Shown: one piece after another, positions 16,603 through 25,126 of the stretch
Layout: each line of letters starts with the position of its first letter
Numbering within the stretch: the stretch's first letter is position 1
Origin: Streptomyces griseorubiginosus
GTDB lineage: Bacteria; Actinomycetota; Actinomycetes; Streptomycetales; Streptomycetaceae
Assembly (NCBI RefSeq): GCF_001514195.1
Contig: NZ_KQ948736.1
Span: forward strand, 625,328 to 689,327
Direction: 5' to 3'
DNA length: 64,000 bases
Notes under the pieces: generated by a model
Databases searched by the model: none
Told to the model about the DNA's origin: nothing
What the model saw: the letters and a program-made list of their open reading frames with translations, nothing else
Position numbers and translations under genes: made by a program

Positions 16603-17562
16603 ATGCCCGAATACGGCTATTTCCTCTCGTGCGAGGAGTTCGGACCCGCGGAGCTGGTCGAACAGGCGCGAATGGCCGAACAGGCCGGTTTCACCGCGCT
16701 GTGGATCTCCGACCACTACCACCCGTGGAACGACGCGCAGGGCCAGAGCCCGTTCGTCTGGTCGGTGATCGGCGCGCTCTCGGAGGCGGTGTCGCTGCCC
16801 ATCGAGACGGCCGTGACCTGCCCGACCGTGCGGATCCACCCGGCGGTGGTGGCGCAGGCCGCGGCGACCTCGGCCGTCATGACGAACGGCCGCTTCCGGC
16901 TCGGCGTCGGTTCCGGCGAGGCGCTGAACGAGCACATCCTCGGCCATGTCTGGCCGCCCGCGCACATCCGGCTGGAGATGCTGGAGGAGTCGATCCAGGT
17001 GATGCGGCGCCTGTTCACGGGCGAGGAGGTCAACCACCACGGCACGCACTACACGGTCGAGAACGCCCGCCTCTACACGGTCCCGGACGAGCCCGTCCCC
17101 ATCGACATCTCCGGCTTCGGCCCGGCGGCCACCGCACTCGCGTCCCGGGTCGGGGACGGCTACATCACGATGATGCCCGACGAGTCGATGGTCGAGCAGT
17201 ACCGCAAGGGCGGCGGGGCCGGGAAGCCGGTCAGCGGCGGCACCAAGGTCTGCTACGGCACGGACCGCGCGGAGTGCGTCCGGACCGTGCGCAAGCTGTG
17301 GTTCAACCAGTTCCTGCCCGGCGAGATGGGCCAGATCCTGCCCTCGCCGAGCCACTTCGAGCAGCTGGGCCCCCTGGTCACCGAGGACATGGTGACCGAG
17401 AAGACGGTGTGCGGGGACGACGTCGACGAGCACGTGTCCGCGCTGAGCGCCTTCGCCGACGCGGGCTTCGACCGGATCTACGTGAACCAGATCGGACCCG
17501 ACCAGCGCGGCTTCTTCGACTTCTACCGCACGAAGGTGCTGCCCCAGCTCCAGCAGGGGTGA
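16603..17562 (+). CDS. LLM-class F420-dependent oxidoreductase (TIGR03557-like)
   Basis: A 319-residue luciferase-like TIM-barrel protein. The start MPEYGYFLSCEEFGPAELVE and the motifs WISDHYHPWNDAQGQSPFVW, TCPTVRIHPAVVAQAAATSA and GRFRLGVGSGEALNEHILGH match the G6PDH-type F420 subfamily. It probably uses coenzyme F420 to oxidise or reduce a small molecule; whether that is glucose 6-phosphate is open. ATG 16603 has GGAGG at a good distance. A SigB-type promoter and a 3-bp gap to the next gene suggest a two-gene stress operon. Confidence 0.85.
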   Translation: MPEYGYFLSCEEFGPAELVEQARMAEQAGFTALWISDHYHPWNDAQGQSPFVWSVIGALSEAVSLPIETAVTCPTVRIHPAVVAQAAATSAVMTNGRFRLGVGSGEALNEHILGHVWPPAHIRLEMLEESIQVMRRLFTGEEVNHHGTHYTVENARLYTVPDEPVPIDISGFGPAATALASRVGDGYITMMPDESMVEQYRKGGGAGKPVSGGTKVCYGTDRAECVRTVRKLWFNQFLPGEMGQILPSPSHFEQLGPLVTEDMVTEKTVCGDDVDEHVSALSAFADAGFDRIYVNQIGPDQRGFFDFYRTKVLPQLQQG

Positions 17563-17565
17563 GCG

Positions 17566-18657
17566 ATGAAACTGCTCAGGCCCCTCGTCTCGGTGTACAC
17601 GGTCCCGACGGACGCCCCCGAGGCGGACGGGACGCTCGCCTGGGACACCACGACCATGGTGATCGCCGAGGTGTCGACGGGCGAGGAGACCGGCACGGGC
17701 TGGACGTACGGCCCGGCCGCGGTCGGTGACTTCCTCACCGAGCACCTCGGACCGCTCGTCGAGGGCCGCGACCCGCTGGACATCCCGGCGCTGCACGACG
17801 CGATGTGCCGCTCGGTCCGCAACGCGGGCCGTCCGGGCATCGCGGCGGGCGCGATCTCGGCGCTCGACATCGCCCTGTGGGACCTGAAGGCCCGACTCCT
17901 CGAACTCCCCCTGGCCCGCCTCCTGGGCGTGGCCCGTGAACGGGTCCCGGTCTACGGCAGCGGCGGCTTCACGACGTACCACGACACGCATCTGGCCGCG
18001 CAGCTCAACGGCTGGGTGCACGGCCAGGGCATCCCGCGCGTCAAGCTGAAGATCGGCGAGAGCTGGGGCCGGGCGGTGGCCCGGGACCTCTCCCGGGTCC
18101 GCACGGCCCGTGAAGTCATCGGCCCGGACGCGGAGTTGTACGTCGACGCGAACGGGGCGTACACCCGCAAGCAGGCGGTCCGGGTGGGCGGTGCGCTGGT
18201 GGAGGAGGGTGTCGGCTGGTTCGAGGAGCCGGTCTCCTCGGACGACCTGACCGGGCTCCGGCTGGTCCGCGACGCGCTCGTGTGCGATGTGACGGCCGGC
18301 GAGTACGGCTACGACCTCCCGTACTTCGCCCGCATGATCGCGGCCGGCGCGGTCGACTGCCTCCAGATCGACGCGACCCGCTGCGGCGGCCTCACGGAGT
18401 TCCTGCGCGCGGCGGCCCTGGCCCAGGCGCACGGCCTGGAGGTCTCGACGCACTGCGCCCCGCACGCCCACGCGGCGGCGGCCGCCTCGATCCCCAACAT
18501 CCGCCACATGGAGTGGTTCCACGACCACGTCCGCATCGAGGACATGTTCTTCGACGGGGCCCTCGACCCGACGGGCGGCACGGTCCGCCCGCAGGCGGGG
18601 GTGGGACACGGGCTGACGTTGCGGACGGAGGAGGTGGAGGAGTACCGGGTGGCGTGA
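17566..18657 (+). CDS. Mandelate racemase/muconate lactonizing-type enzyme (enolase superfamily)
   Basis: A 363-residue enolase-superfamily protein. An N-terminal capping domain is followed by the barrel with the catalytic lysine in RVKLKIG (near 155), metal ligands in LYVDANGAY and WFEEPVSSDD, then the third ligand region TAGEYGY and the barrel end STHCAPH. The single lysine followed by the C-terminal His/Asp region fits sugar-acid dehydratases or racemases. Substrate unknown. It starts three bases after the oxidoreductase stop. The stop codon itself opens a 35-bp tandem repeat. Confidence 0.85.
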   Translation: MKLLRPLVSVYTVPTDAPEADGTLAWDTTTMVIAEVSTGEETGTGWTYGPAAVGDFLTEHLGPLVEGRDPLDIPALHDAMCRSVRNAGRPGIAAGAISALDIALWDLKARLLELPLARLLGVARERVPVYGSGGFTTYHDTHLAAQLNGWVHGQGIPRVKLKIGESWGRAVARDLSRVRTAREVIGPDAELYVDANGAYTRKQAVRVGGALVEEGVGWFEEPVSSDDLTGLRLVRDALVCDVTAGEYGYDLPYFARMIAAGAVDCLQIDATRCGGLTEFLRAAALAQAHGLEVSTHCAPHAHAAAAASIPNIRHMEWFHDHVRIEDMFFDGALDPTGGTVRPQAGVGHGLTLRTEEVEEYRVA

Positions 18658-18724
18658 CGGCGGGTGCACCGAACGACCGTGAGCGGCCGTGACGGCCGGT
18701 GCACCGAACAACCTTGAGCGGCGG
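18655..18724. repeat. 35-bp tandem duplication beginning at a stop codon
   Basis: Units 18655-18689 and 18690-18724 match at 31 of 35 positions. Both begin TGACGGC; the first TGA is the stop of the enolase-superfamily gene. The second unit runs into the terminator stem. Confidence 0.88.
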
Positions 18725-18745
18725 GGCCGTTGGGTCCCGCCGCTC
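18716..18745. terminator. Stem-loop between convergent genes
   Basis: GAGCGGCGGG (18716-18725) pairs perfectly with CCCGCCGCTC (18736-18745) around a 10-nt loop. It lies 17 bases from the stop of the converging SDR gene. Confidence 0.7.
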
Positions 18746-18762
18746 ACCATGCGTCCCTGCGT

Positions 18763-19779
18763 TCAGCCCCGTCGGCGTAGCCCGGAGGTCGCAACGACCC
18801 CCAGCGCCCCGGCCGCGGCCGCCACGAGCCCCACGCCCATGCGGGCGCGGTTGCGGGAGAGCCAGTCCTGCGGGCTGCGGTGCACGGCCTCGTCGTCGAA
18901 GCGGCCGTGCGCCCCGTGGTCCCGCCCGTGCGGTCCGTCCGCGGGAGCCCACAGATTGCCGGGACCGCTGTGCTCGCCCTCCTCCTGCTGTGCCTCGATG
19001 TTGGTGCGTGCGAGGTAACGGTCCAGGACCCCCGGCATCACCGCGTTGGCGATGAGCGTGGCCGCCGTGGACCCGCCGACCCAGTACTCGCGCCGCCGCG
19101 GGTGGAAGGCCGCGTGCACGACCGCGCGGGCGGCGATCTCGGGCTGGTAGACCGGCGCCACCGGCCGGGCCCGCCCGGGCATCCGGTTCAACACCCAGTC
19201 GAACTGAGGGGTGTTGAGGCCGGGCAGCTGCACCATCGTCGTCCGCACGCCACTGCCCGAGTGGAGCAGCTCGCACCGCAGGGACTCGTTGAAGCCCTGG
19301 ATGGCGTGCTTGGCCCCGCAGTACGCCGACTGGAGCGGGATGCCCCGGTAGGCCAGCGCCGAGCCGACCTGCACGATCGTCCCGCGGTCGCGGGGCTGCA
19401 TGTGCCGCAGGGCGGCCCGGGTGCCGAACACATAGCCCAGGTAGGTCACTTCGGTGACCCTGCGGAACTCGTCCGGGGTGATCTCCGTGAACGGGGCGAA
19501 GACACCGGTGAAGGCGTTGTTGACCCATACGTCGATGTGCCCGAAGGCGTCCACGACCTGCTGGGCGGCGTCCTCGACGGCCTTCGCGTCGGACACGTCG
19601 ACGCTCACGACGAGCGCCTCACCCCCGGCCCGCTCCACTTCGTCGGCCGCCGCGGCGAGGCCTTCGCGTCCCCGGGCGAGGAGGGCGACCCGGGCGCCGC
19701 GCTCGGCGAAGGCCCGGGCAGTGGCCCGTCCCACGCCGCCGCTGGCCCCGGTCACCACCACGACCTTGCCGTGCTTCAC
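18763..19779 (-). CDS. SDR family oxidoreductase with a C-terminal membrane anchor
   Basis: A 338-residue short-chain dehydrogenase. The NAD(P) motif TGASGGVG is near residue 10, the SALAYRG region and catalytic [10 protein letters not shown] follow. The classical domain of 250 residues is extended by about 85 residues ending in a hydrophobic stretch ([18 protein letters not shown]) and RRRG, probably a membrane anchor. GTG 19779 is chosen because GGGAGG lies 8 bases upstream; the in-frame ATG further up overlaps that site. It is 33 bp downstream of the holin-like gene on the same strand. Substrate unknown. Confidence 0.87.
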   Translation of the reverse strand: MKHGKVVVVTGASGGVGRATARAFAERGARVALLARGREGLAAAADEVERAGGEALVVSVDVSDAKAVEDAAQQVVDAFGHIDVWVNNAFTGVFAPFTEITPDEFRRVTEVTYLGYVFGTRAALRHMQPRDRGTIVQVGSALAYRGIPLQSAYCGAKHAIQGFNESLRCELLHSGSGVRTTMVQLPGLNTPQFDWVLNRMPGRARPVAPVYQPEIAARAVVHAAFHPRRREYWVGGSTAATLIANAVMPGVLDRYLARTNIEAQQEEGEHSGPGNLWAPADGPHGRDHGAHGRFDDEAVHRSPQDWLSRNRARMGVGLVAAAAGALGVVATSGLRRRG

Positions 19780-19812
19780 GTGCGATTCCTCCCATGGGTC
19801 GTGCACCGGGCG

Positions 19813-20295
19813 TTACGCGCGGTGGTGCGGCTGCTCGGGATCGGTGCCGGCCCGCGTCGGGGCCGCACCGGGCTCCGGCGTGCTCGTCGCTCCGGGCGCG
19901 ACCGGCGGCATGGGCGGGTACGGCGTGCCGGGCCCGGTCGGCGGGGCGGCCACCGGTGCGGTGGCTCCGGCGCCGGCACCCTGCCCGGCCTCGGGCCGGG
20001 ACCCTCCGGGCCGCGCCGCGCCGCGCAGCACATAGGCCACGGCGCCCAGGACGACGGCGGTGATCAGTGCGGCGGCCCAGTCGGGCAGCCCGAGGGCGAG
20101 GGCGAGACCCACGGCCAGGGCCAGGGCGGCGCCCGCGTACAGGGCGGCGGCACCGGACGCGGCGTACAGCATGGCCGTACGGCGCTGCTTGCGCGTCTGT
20201 TCGCGCAGTTCGTCCCGTACGGTCTCGCGTGCCACCTGCGCCAGTTCGTCGACCAGATGCTTGTCCAGATGCTCCAGGTGATCCAAGCGGTCCAT
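19813..20295 (-). CDS. Phage-holin-like/Actinobacterial membrane protein
   Basis: A 160-residue protein: an amphipathic N-terminal helix (LDHLEHLDKHLVDELAQVAR), two membrane helices (about 42-65 and 72-90) and a Pro/Ala/Gly-rich cytoplasmic tail. This is the layout of the putative actinobacterial holin-X (DUF1469-like) family. Despite the name it need not be phage-derived. A SigB-like -10 GGGTAC lies 10 bases before the ATG on the minus strand, but its -35 does not fit well. Probably co-transcribed with the SDR gene. Confidence 0.7.
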   Translation of the reverse strand: MDRLDHLEHLDKHLVDELAQVARETVRDELREQTRKQRRTAMLYAASGAAALYAGAALALAVGLALALGLPDWAAALITAVVLGAVAYVLRGAARPGGSRPEAGQGAGAGATAPVAAPPTGPGTPYPPMPPVAPGATSTPEPGAAPTRAGTDPEQPHHRA

Positions 20296-20358
20296 GGCCG
20301 CCGGGTACCCGTACGGGCGTACGCATAACGCCCGCCCGGCCGGCTGTGCGGCACCGGC

Positions 20359-20400
20359 GGCCGGGTCGGGAGGATCGCGTGAAACGATCTCCCGCGGCCG
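20359..20400. promoter_or_regulatory. Long imperfect dyad between divergent genes
   Basis: CGGGAGGATCG (20367-20377) faces CGATCTCCCG (20385-20394) with one bulged base and a 7-nt loop, and the flanks continue to pair (CGGCCGG against CGGCCGG). It sits between the holin-like and VOC genes, just upstream of the VOC -10. Confidence 0.4.
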
Positions 20401-20411
20401 GCCGGCCGAAC

Positions 20412-20424
20412 TAGGCTCGGCGCA
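20412..20424 (+). promoter_or_regulatory. Leaderless -10 element for the VOC gene
   Basis: TAGGCT (20412-20417) lies 6 nt before the ATG at 20424, with no Shine-Dalgarno sequence, so transcription probably starts at the ATG itself. Confidence 0.5.
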
Positions 20425-20774
20425 TGGAGATTCTGGGAACCACGCTGCGTGTCTGCGTCGACGACCTGGACAGCGCGGTCGTCTTCTACGAACGGCTCGC
20501 GGGCGCCACGGCCCTCCGTTTCGAGCGCGGCGGCGTCCAGGTGGCCGCGGTCGGCTGCTTCCTGCTGATGAGCGGGCCGGAAGCGGAGCTGGAGGTGCTG
20601 CGCAAGGTGGCGGCGACCATCGCCGTGAAGGACGTCGACGAGGCCCGCCGGCTCCTCGACGAGCTCGGCGCCCGGATCATCGCGGGCCCGGTGCCGACCC
20701 CGGTGGGCCGCAACCTGATCGCGATGCACCCGGACGGCGTGGTGTACGAGTACGTCGACCGCAACGTCACCTAG
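20424..20774 (+). CDS. VOC superfamily (glyoxalase/bleomycin-resistance-like) protein
   Basis: A 116-residue two-module VOC protein: TTLRVCVDDLDSAVVFYERL opens the fold and the second module ends NLIAMHPDGVVYEYVDR. One glutamate-type metal ligand (YEY) is visible, but the complete set is not obvious, so catalysis is uncertain. It ends in TAG inside a convergent hairpin. Confidence 0.82.
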   Translation: MEILGTTLRVCVDDLDSAVVFYERLAGATALRFERGGVQVAAVGCFLLMSGPEAELEVLRKVAATIAVKDVDEARRLLDELGARIIAGPVPTPVGRNLIAMHPDGVVYEYVDRNVT

Positions 20775-20786
20775 GGCGACTAGGTG
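20768..20786. terminator. Convergent hairpin holding both genes' TAG stops
   Basis: CACCTAG (20768-20774), five bases, CTAGGTG (20780-20786). The plus-strand VOC stop TAG is at 20772-20774 and the minus-strand DUF5107 stop TAG at 20782-20780, so each arm carries a stop codon. The 7-bp stem could act as a compact bidirectional terminator. Confidence 0.5.
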
Positions 20787-22699
20787 TCCGGGCGCATGCG
20801 GAAGTCGTAGGCGGGCGGGAGCGGTTCGTCGCCGAGGCGGTTCCACAGGGCGCCGATCGCCTCGGCGCCCTCCCGCAGGTCGGCGACCTCGAAGCCCTCG
20901 TCGAAGACGGCCCGGGCGGCTTCGGTCCTCCCCTCGGCGAGCAGCAGCCGCGCCTCGATCAGCCGGAACCGCCCGCGGGCCCGGGTCGGGGCGTGCAGCC
21001 GCTCCCACACCGCGCGTGCCTCGGCCGTGCGCCCGGCAGCGAGCAGGGCCTCCAGTGCCTCGCGGCCGAGCGCGGCCGTAGCCGCCGTCCACGACTCGCC
21101 GTCGTCGCGCCGCTCCTGGCACAGGTCGTCGAAGGCGTCGGCGTACCGCTCCGCGGCCCGCTCCCGGTGGCCGCTCTCCTGGTCGGCGACGGCGAGGCAG
21201 CGCAGCAACGGCCAGCGGGACGGGGCGAGTTCGAGCCCGCGCTCCCAGCTGCGCACCGCCTGGGCCCGGTCACCGGCGTGCCACTGGGCGACGCCCAGGT
21301 GGTACTCGGTGAGCGGGGTGGCGGGCGCGGTCTCCAGCATGTCCCGCCAGTGCGGCGCGACCAGGGTCCCGCCGGGCGGCCGTACCCGGCGCGGCTCGGG
21401 GAAGGACCCGGTGCGCAGCAACTCCAGCCAGGGCGCCTGCGGTTCGCCGAGCGTGCTCTCCTCGAAGGGCGTGCCGGGCAGCTTCCAGCCGGCCCGCAGC
21501 ACCTCCAGCGCGCCCCAGCCGGAGCCGGGGGCCAGGATCTCGCCGGGTTCGGCGTCGGCGTACGGCTTCCAGGCGGCGTGGGCCTCGTCGACGGCGGCCC
21601 GTGGCAGTACGGCCTCCAGACGGGCCTCCGCCTCGGACACCGCGGGAGGCGCGCTGAGCGGCCCGTACGCCTCCAGCCAGGAGACCTCGCTCTCCGGGTC
21701 CAGGCGTACGTGCTCCAGCTGGGTGCGGGCGAGCCCGGCCTGGATCTCGCAGTAGCCGCCGGTGCCGGGCTCGGTGAGCCACTCCTGCCAGCGGCGGCCG
21801 CCCCTGCCGGTCCCCCACACGAACAGCTTGCGGCCGCGCAGGGCGTCGGTGGACGTCTGCACGAGTCCGTGGCCGTCGGCGTCGAGGGCGGCGATCCAGC
21901 GGCGCCGGGTGTCGGGCAGGTCGTAGAACCAGTCGGCGGCGTAGGGGCTGCTGTGCGGGTCAGGTGGGACGGGCACCCGGCGCAGCCGGCGCTCGTGGCC
22001 GAAGTGCCAGACCTCCTCGGCCGGGGCGAGCACCCGGCGGCCTTCCGGTACGGCGGTGTTGGACCACCAGTAGCCCGGCACCGGCCGCTCGTGCGGATTG
22101 CGGATCCGGACGCCGGCGTACAGGAAGTCCGAGTCCCGCGGCAGCCACAGGTCGACCTGGAAGGGCAGGTCGCGCAGCCGCTCCCACTCCCACAGGCGCA
22201 GCATCTCCCCGCCGTCGGGGGCGGCCACGCGGGCGGCGTGCAGGGGTGCGCAGGCAAGGGCGGTGTGTCCGGTGGCGCCGATGTTCCACTCGATGCCGCC
22301 GGAGTACCAGGCGCCGTTCAGGGCGAAGTTCGCGGGCTGGAACACCGGGTTGCGGTACAGGAGTTCACGCCCGGTCGGCTTGTGGAGGAGGGACGTGATC
22401 CGGCCGCCCAGAGCGGGGAGGACGGTGGCCCTCAGCCGGTCGTTCTCGATCACGATCGTCTCGAACTCGCGGGGCTCGCGCGCTCTGCCGTAGCCGTCCC
22501 GGACGGGCACCGGCAGCAGGCTGCGCAGGGGCCCGTAGCCGGCCTGCCGGGCCATGTCCCGGGGCAGGTCGGACCGGTCCCGTACGTCCGTACGGTGAAC
22601 CTCGTACGGCAGGCGCAGCGGCGGCAGCGGGTTGTCCGGGCCCAGCGGTGCGGCGGGCAGGGTGAGCACGTCTCGCCGGATCGTCGTCACGATCACCAT
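20780..22699 (-). CDS. DUF5107 and TPR domain protein
   Basis: A 639-residue cytoplasmic protein. The N-terminal two thirds (about 55-350) is a DUF5107 region resembling galactose-mutarotase-like beta-sandwich domains (VLPALGGRITSLLHKPTGRE, GGIEWNIGATGHTA). The C-terminal part has helical TPR-like repeats (LGVAQWHAGDRAQAVRSWER, ALLAAGRTAEARAVWERLHA). Such proteins are thought to act in carbohydrate metabolism, but no activity is established. Start ATG 22699. Confidence 0.82.
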   Translation of the reverse strand: MVIVTTIRRDVLTLPAAPLGPDNPLPPLRLPYEVHRTDVRDRSDLPRDMARQAGYGPLRSLLPVPVRDGYGRAREPREFETIVIENDRLRATVLPALGGRITSLLHKPTGRELLYRNPVFQPANFALNGAWYSGGIEWNIGATGHTALACAPLHAARVAAPDGGEMLRLWEWERLRDLPFQVDLWLPRDSDFLYAGVRIRNPHERPVPGYWWSNTAVPEGRRVLAPAEEVWHFGHERRLRRVPVPPDPHSSPYAADWFYDLPDTRRRWIAALDADGHGLVQTSTDALRGRKLFVWGTGRGGRRWQEWLTEPGTGGYCEIQAGLARTQLEHVRLDPESEVSWLEAYGPLSAPPAVSEAEARLEAVLPRAAVDEAHAAWKPYADAEPGEILAPGSGWGALEVLRAGWKLPGTPFEESTLGEPQAPWLELLRTGSFPEPRRVRPPGGTLVAPHWRDMLETAPATPLTEYHLGVAQWHAGDRAQAVRSWERGLELAPSRWPLLRCLAVADQESGHRERAAERYADAFDDLCQERRDDGESWTAATAALGREALEALLAAGRTAEARAVWERLHAPTRARGRFRLIEARLLLAEGRTEAARAVFDEGFEVADLREGAEAIGALWNRLGDEPLPPAYDFRMRPDT

Positions 22700-22739
22700 G
22701 GAAGCCGCTCGGCCCCGAGTCGGCCAGGGGAGCTGCCGG

Positions 22740-23639
22740 TCAGGATTGCGCAAAGGCGTCCACGACGATGTCGGTGAGGAGCGCGCCCGCCGTGCCGTCG
22801 GGGTCCAGATCGGGGTCGTAGATGGTGATGTTGAGCCCGACGCAGGCGGTCGAGGCGAGCAACGGCCTGAGGAGATCGGTGAGTTCGCGGGGCTGGAGGC
22901 CCTCCGGGTCGGGGCTGTCGACGGCGGGCATGACGGAGGGGTCGAGGACGTCGGCGTCCAGGTGCACCCAGAATCCGTCGATCTCCGGGATCTCGAAGGC
23001 CTGAGCGGTGGCCCGGGCGAGCGCGTCGGCGCCCCACTCCCGGAGGTCCCCGACGGTGACGACCGGGATCTTCAGGGCGGCGAGTTCGGCCCGGTCCTCC
23101 TCGAACGCGTCGCGGATCCCGAAGAACCGCACGTCCTCGTCCCGCAGATAGGGCTTGAGCCCTTCCATGTCCGTCAGGTCGTCCTGCCCGCGCCCGGTGG
23201 CCAGCGCGACCTCCTCACCGCCCGCCGCGCCGATCCGGTCGGAGTTGCCGGTGTGCCGGAAGTCGGGTGAGGCGTCGATCGCGGCCAGGCCGTAGCGCCC
23301 GACGCGGCGCAGCGCGAGGGAGGCGCCGAGCTGGATGGAGCAGTCGCCGCCGAGGACGACGGGGAAGTCCCCGGCGCGCACATGGCGCTCGACGCGGTCG
23401 GCCAGCTTGACGGTGTAGTCGGCGATGGCGGCGGCGTTGAACACCCCGTCGCCCTCCTGCCAGTCCCCCCCGTCGTAGCGCGGCGGCACCACGACCCCGC
23501 CCTCCAGCGCCCCGAGCCGCTGCACGATCCGCTGCTCCCGCAGGGCGCCGGCGAGCTTGTAGCAGCCGGGCACGGTGCCGGGGGCGGGGGGACGCAGGCC
23601 GAGGTTGGAGGGGGCGTCCAGCACGACGATATTCCGCAT
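22740..23639 (-). CDS. Arginase/agmatinase/formiminoglutamase family hydrolase
   Basis: A 299-residue ureohydrolase-fold protein. GGDCSIQLGA fits the first manganese motif and HLDADVLDPSVMPAVDSPDP the third. The middle motif, normally DAHxD, reads AAIDASPDFRHTG, so one histidine ligand is shifted or replaced. The substrate could be arginine, agmatine or another guanidine compound. ATG 23639 is chosen; ATG 23648 is an alternative. It diverges from the DUF6204 gene. Confidence 0.83.
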   Translation of the reverse strand: MRNIVVLDAPSNLGLRPPAPGTVPGCYKLAGALREQRIVQRLGALEGGVVVPPRYDGGDWQEGDGVFNAAAIADYTVKLADRVERHVRAGDFPVVLGGDCSIQLGASLALRRVGRYGLAAIDASPDFRHTGNSDRIGAAGGEEVALATGRGQDDLTDMEGLKPYLRDEDVRFFGIRDAFEEDRAELAALKIPVVTVGDLREWGADALARATAQAFEIPEIDGFWVHLDADVLDPSVMPAVDSPDPEGLQPRELTDLLRPLLASTACVGLNITIYDPDLDPDGTAGALLTDIVVDAFAQS

Positions 23640-23697
23640 GCGGATCATCCTCGCCGACGTACCCTCGACCGTCCACGGAATACGCGAGGGAGCGACA

Positions 23698-24045
23698 GTG
23701 AGCGAGCAGCACACCTACCGGGTGATCGTGCGGGGGACCTGGGACGGGCTCACCGAGGAGGCCCGCGCGCGGCTCCTCGCCGAGGCGGCGGACCACGGCA
23801 TGGCGAGCATGCGGTTCTCCGAGGAGGGCTCGCTGTCGTACGAGCCGGCGCCGCTGAAGCACTTCTCGATGCGGTACGTGGTGGTCTCCGACGCCGCGGA
23901 CGGCGAGGAGATGGCGGGCGCGCTCGCGGAGGACCGCGCGGAGACGGCCCTGCGCGCTCTCGGCTACGGCTTGCGGGATCTGAGGTCGACGGTCACGGAC
24001 CTCGACACCATGAAGATCAACCGGAAGTCCGCATCTCGGCGGTGA
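23698..24045 (+). CDS. DUF6204 family protein
   Basis: A 115-residue cytoplasmic protein: YRVIVRGTWDGLTEEARARL, then an alternating beta pattern and a helical end. It resembles DUF6204 of actinomycetes, function unknown. GTG 23698 is chosen for the GAGGGAG just upstream. Its last 29 bases overlap the 3' end of the convergent GNAT gene. Confidence 0.72.
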   Translation: MSEQHTYRVIVRGTWDGLTEEARARLLAEAADHGMASMRFSEEGSLSYEPAPLKHFSMRYVVVSDAADGEEMAGALAEDRAETALRALGYGLRDLRSTVTDLDTMKINRKSASRR

Positions 24046-24580
24046 TCGCCCAGCGCTCGTGGTCCCGCCAGTCCCCGTCGATCCAGATCATCTTCGGGGA
24101 GAACCCTTCGAGCCGGAACCCGCAGCTGCGGGCGAGGGCGAGGGAGCCGGTGTTGCCGGGCTGCGCGTTGATCTCCAGGCGGTGCAGCCGCATGGGCCCG
24201 AAGGCGTGGTCGACCACGAGGTTCAGTCCCTCGCGCATCAGCCCGCGCCCGGCGGCGTGCGCGAAGGCGCCGTAGCCGAGGGCTCCGCAGCGGAAGCCGC
24301 CCTCGACGATGTTGTTGATGTTGATGAAACCGGCGATGGCCCCGTCGCCCCGCTCACCGTCCTTCTCGCAGACCAGGAACCCGGCCTTGGTCCGGTCCTC
24401 GATGAGCCGGCCCGCGTAGGCGAGGTAGGCGCTCTCGCTGTCCGGCGGGAACAGCCAGGGCTGGTGCAGTTGCTTGCTCTCCCGGGCCCGGGCGGTGAAC
24501 TCCGCGGCGTCCTCGTAGGTGAAGGGGCGTATGCCCACGCGGGGGCCTTCGGCGAGATAGCGGGAAGCGGTGTGCGGCAT
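24017..24580 (-). CDS. GNAT acetyltransferase (RimJ/RimL-like)
   Basis: A 187-residue N-acetyltransferase of the Acetyltransf_3 type: GIRPFTYEDAAEFTARARES, the beta4 region GFININNIVEGGFRCGALGY, and LEINAQPGNTGSLALARSCG before FRLEGF. This layout matches enzymes acetylating ribosomal-protein N-termini or small amines. There is no Shine-Dalgarno site; a TAGGGT lies 6 nt before the ATG. The 3' end overlaps DUF6204. Confidence 0.85.
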   Translation of the reverse strand: MPHTASRYLAEGPRVGIRPFTYEDAAEFTARARESKQLHQPWLFPPDSESAYLAYAGRLIEDRTKAGFLVCEKDGERGDGAIAGFININNIVEGGFRCGALGYGAFAHAAGRGLMREGLNLVVDHAFGPMRLHRLEINAQPGNTGSLALARSCGFRLEGFSPKMIWIDGDWRDHERWAITAEMRTSG

Positions 24581-24586
24581 CCCGCC

Positions 24587-24592
24587 ACCCTA
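24587..24592 (-). promoter_or_regulatory. Leaderless -10 element for the GNAT gene
   Basis: On the minus strand TAGGGT ends 6 nt before the ATG at 24580. No ribosome binding site is present. Confidence 0.5.
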
Positions 24593-24597
24593 CGGCG

Positions 24598-24837
24598 CTA
24601 GCCCCGCCGCCTCATGGCGTACGCCCCGCACAGGGCGCCGATGAGGCCGGTGGCGAGCAGGGCGGTCCACAGGGGCATGGTCACCTCGGGGACCAGCAGC
24701 CGGATCCGGGTCGCCCGGGTGTTCTCGAAGACGAAGGTCAGGGCGAGGGCGGCGAGCAGCAGGACGGCGAGCCGCGCGGGGGTCACCGCCCCGCTGCTGC
24801 CTCTGGTCGTGCCGCTCTCGGCGGTCTTCGGGCTCAT
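24598..24837 (-). CDS. LapA-like two-helix membrane protein
   Basis: A 79-residue protein with two membrane helices (LAVLLLAALALTFVFEN, and WTALLATGLIGALCGAYAM) flanking the short TRIRLLVPEVTMPLW segment, ending MRRRG. It resembles the LapA/DUF1049 domain and may be membrane-shape or envelope related. Its TAG stop lies 6 bp upstream of the GNAT -10. Confidence 0.75.
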   Translation of the reverse strand: MSPKTAESGTTRGSSGAVTPARLAVLLLAALALTFVFENTRATRIRLLVPEVTMPLWTALLATGLIGALCGAYAMRRRG

Positions 24838-25126
24838 GCGACCAGGGTGAGCCCAGGACCCACGGCCCGCACGGCGGGCGCTGCCTTCCGGGTGGACCGC
24901 GGCCACGGCCGGCCGGCTGGCTGCTGCTCGCCTGTGGCGGCGCGCTCGCGACCGGCCCGGAGACGGGTGCGCACCAGACACCAGGCTCCCGGCTCCCGGC
25001 TCCCGGCTCCCGGGGAGTTCCGGGTACGGCCCCCGCCGACCGCACGCGAGCTCTCTTCCGGGGCCGCCGTCCTGGTCGGGCGACCGGCCGCCACAGTGCC
25101 CGCCGCCGCGTGTCCGGCGCGCGGAC
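24838..25126. other. Intergenic region with a heptamer repeat
   Basis: Two minus-strand genes flank 289 bp without a convincing ORF. At 24984-25011 the heptamer GGCTCCC occurs four times in tandem and is followed by GGGG. It presumably carries the promoter of the LapA-like gene, but I cannot point to one. Confidence 0.5.

Noticed and set aside
19813..20295. Prophage remnant suggested by the holin-like protein
   Set aside because: No other phage gene, integrase or attachment site is nearby; this family is a common chromosomal membrane protein in actinomycetes.
20281..20312. SigB-type promoter for the holin-like gene (minus-strand GGGTAC)
   Set aside because: The -10 hexamer is present 10 bases before the ATG, but no GNNT is found 14-16 bp upstream. 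Kept only as a remark.
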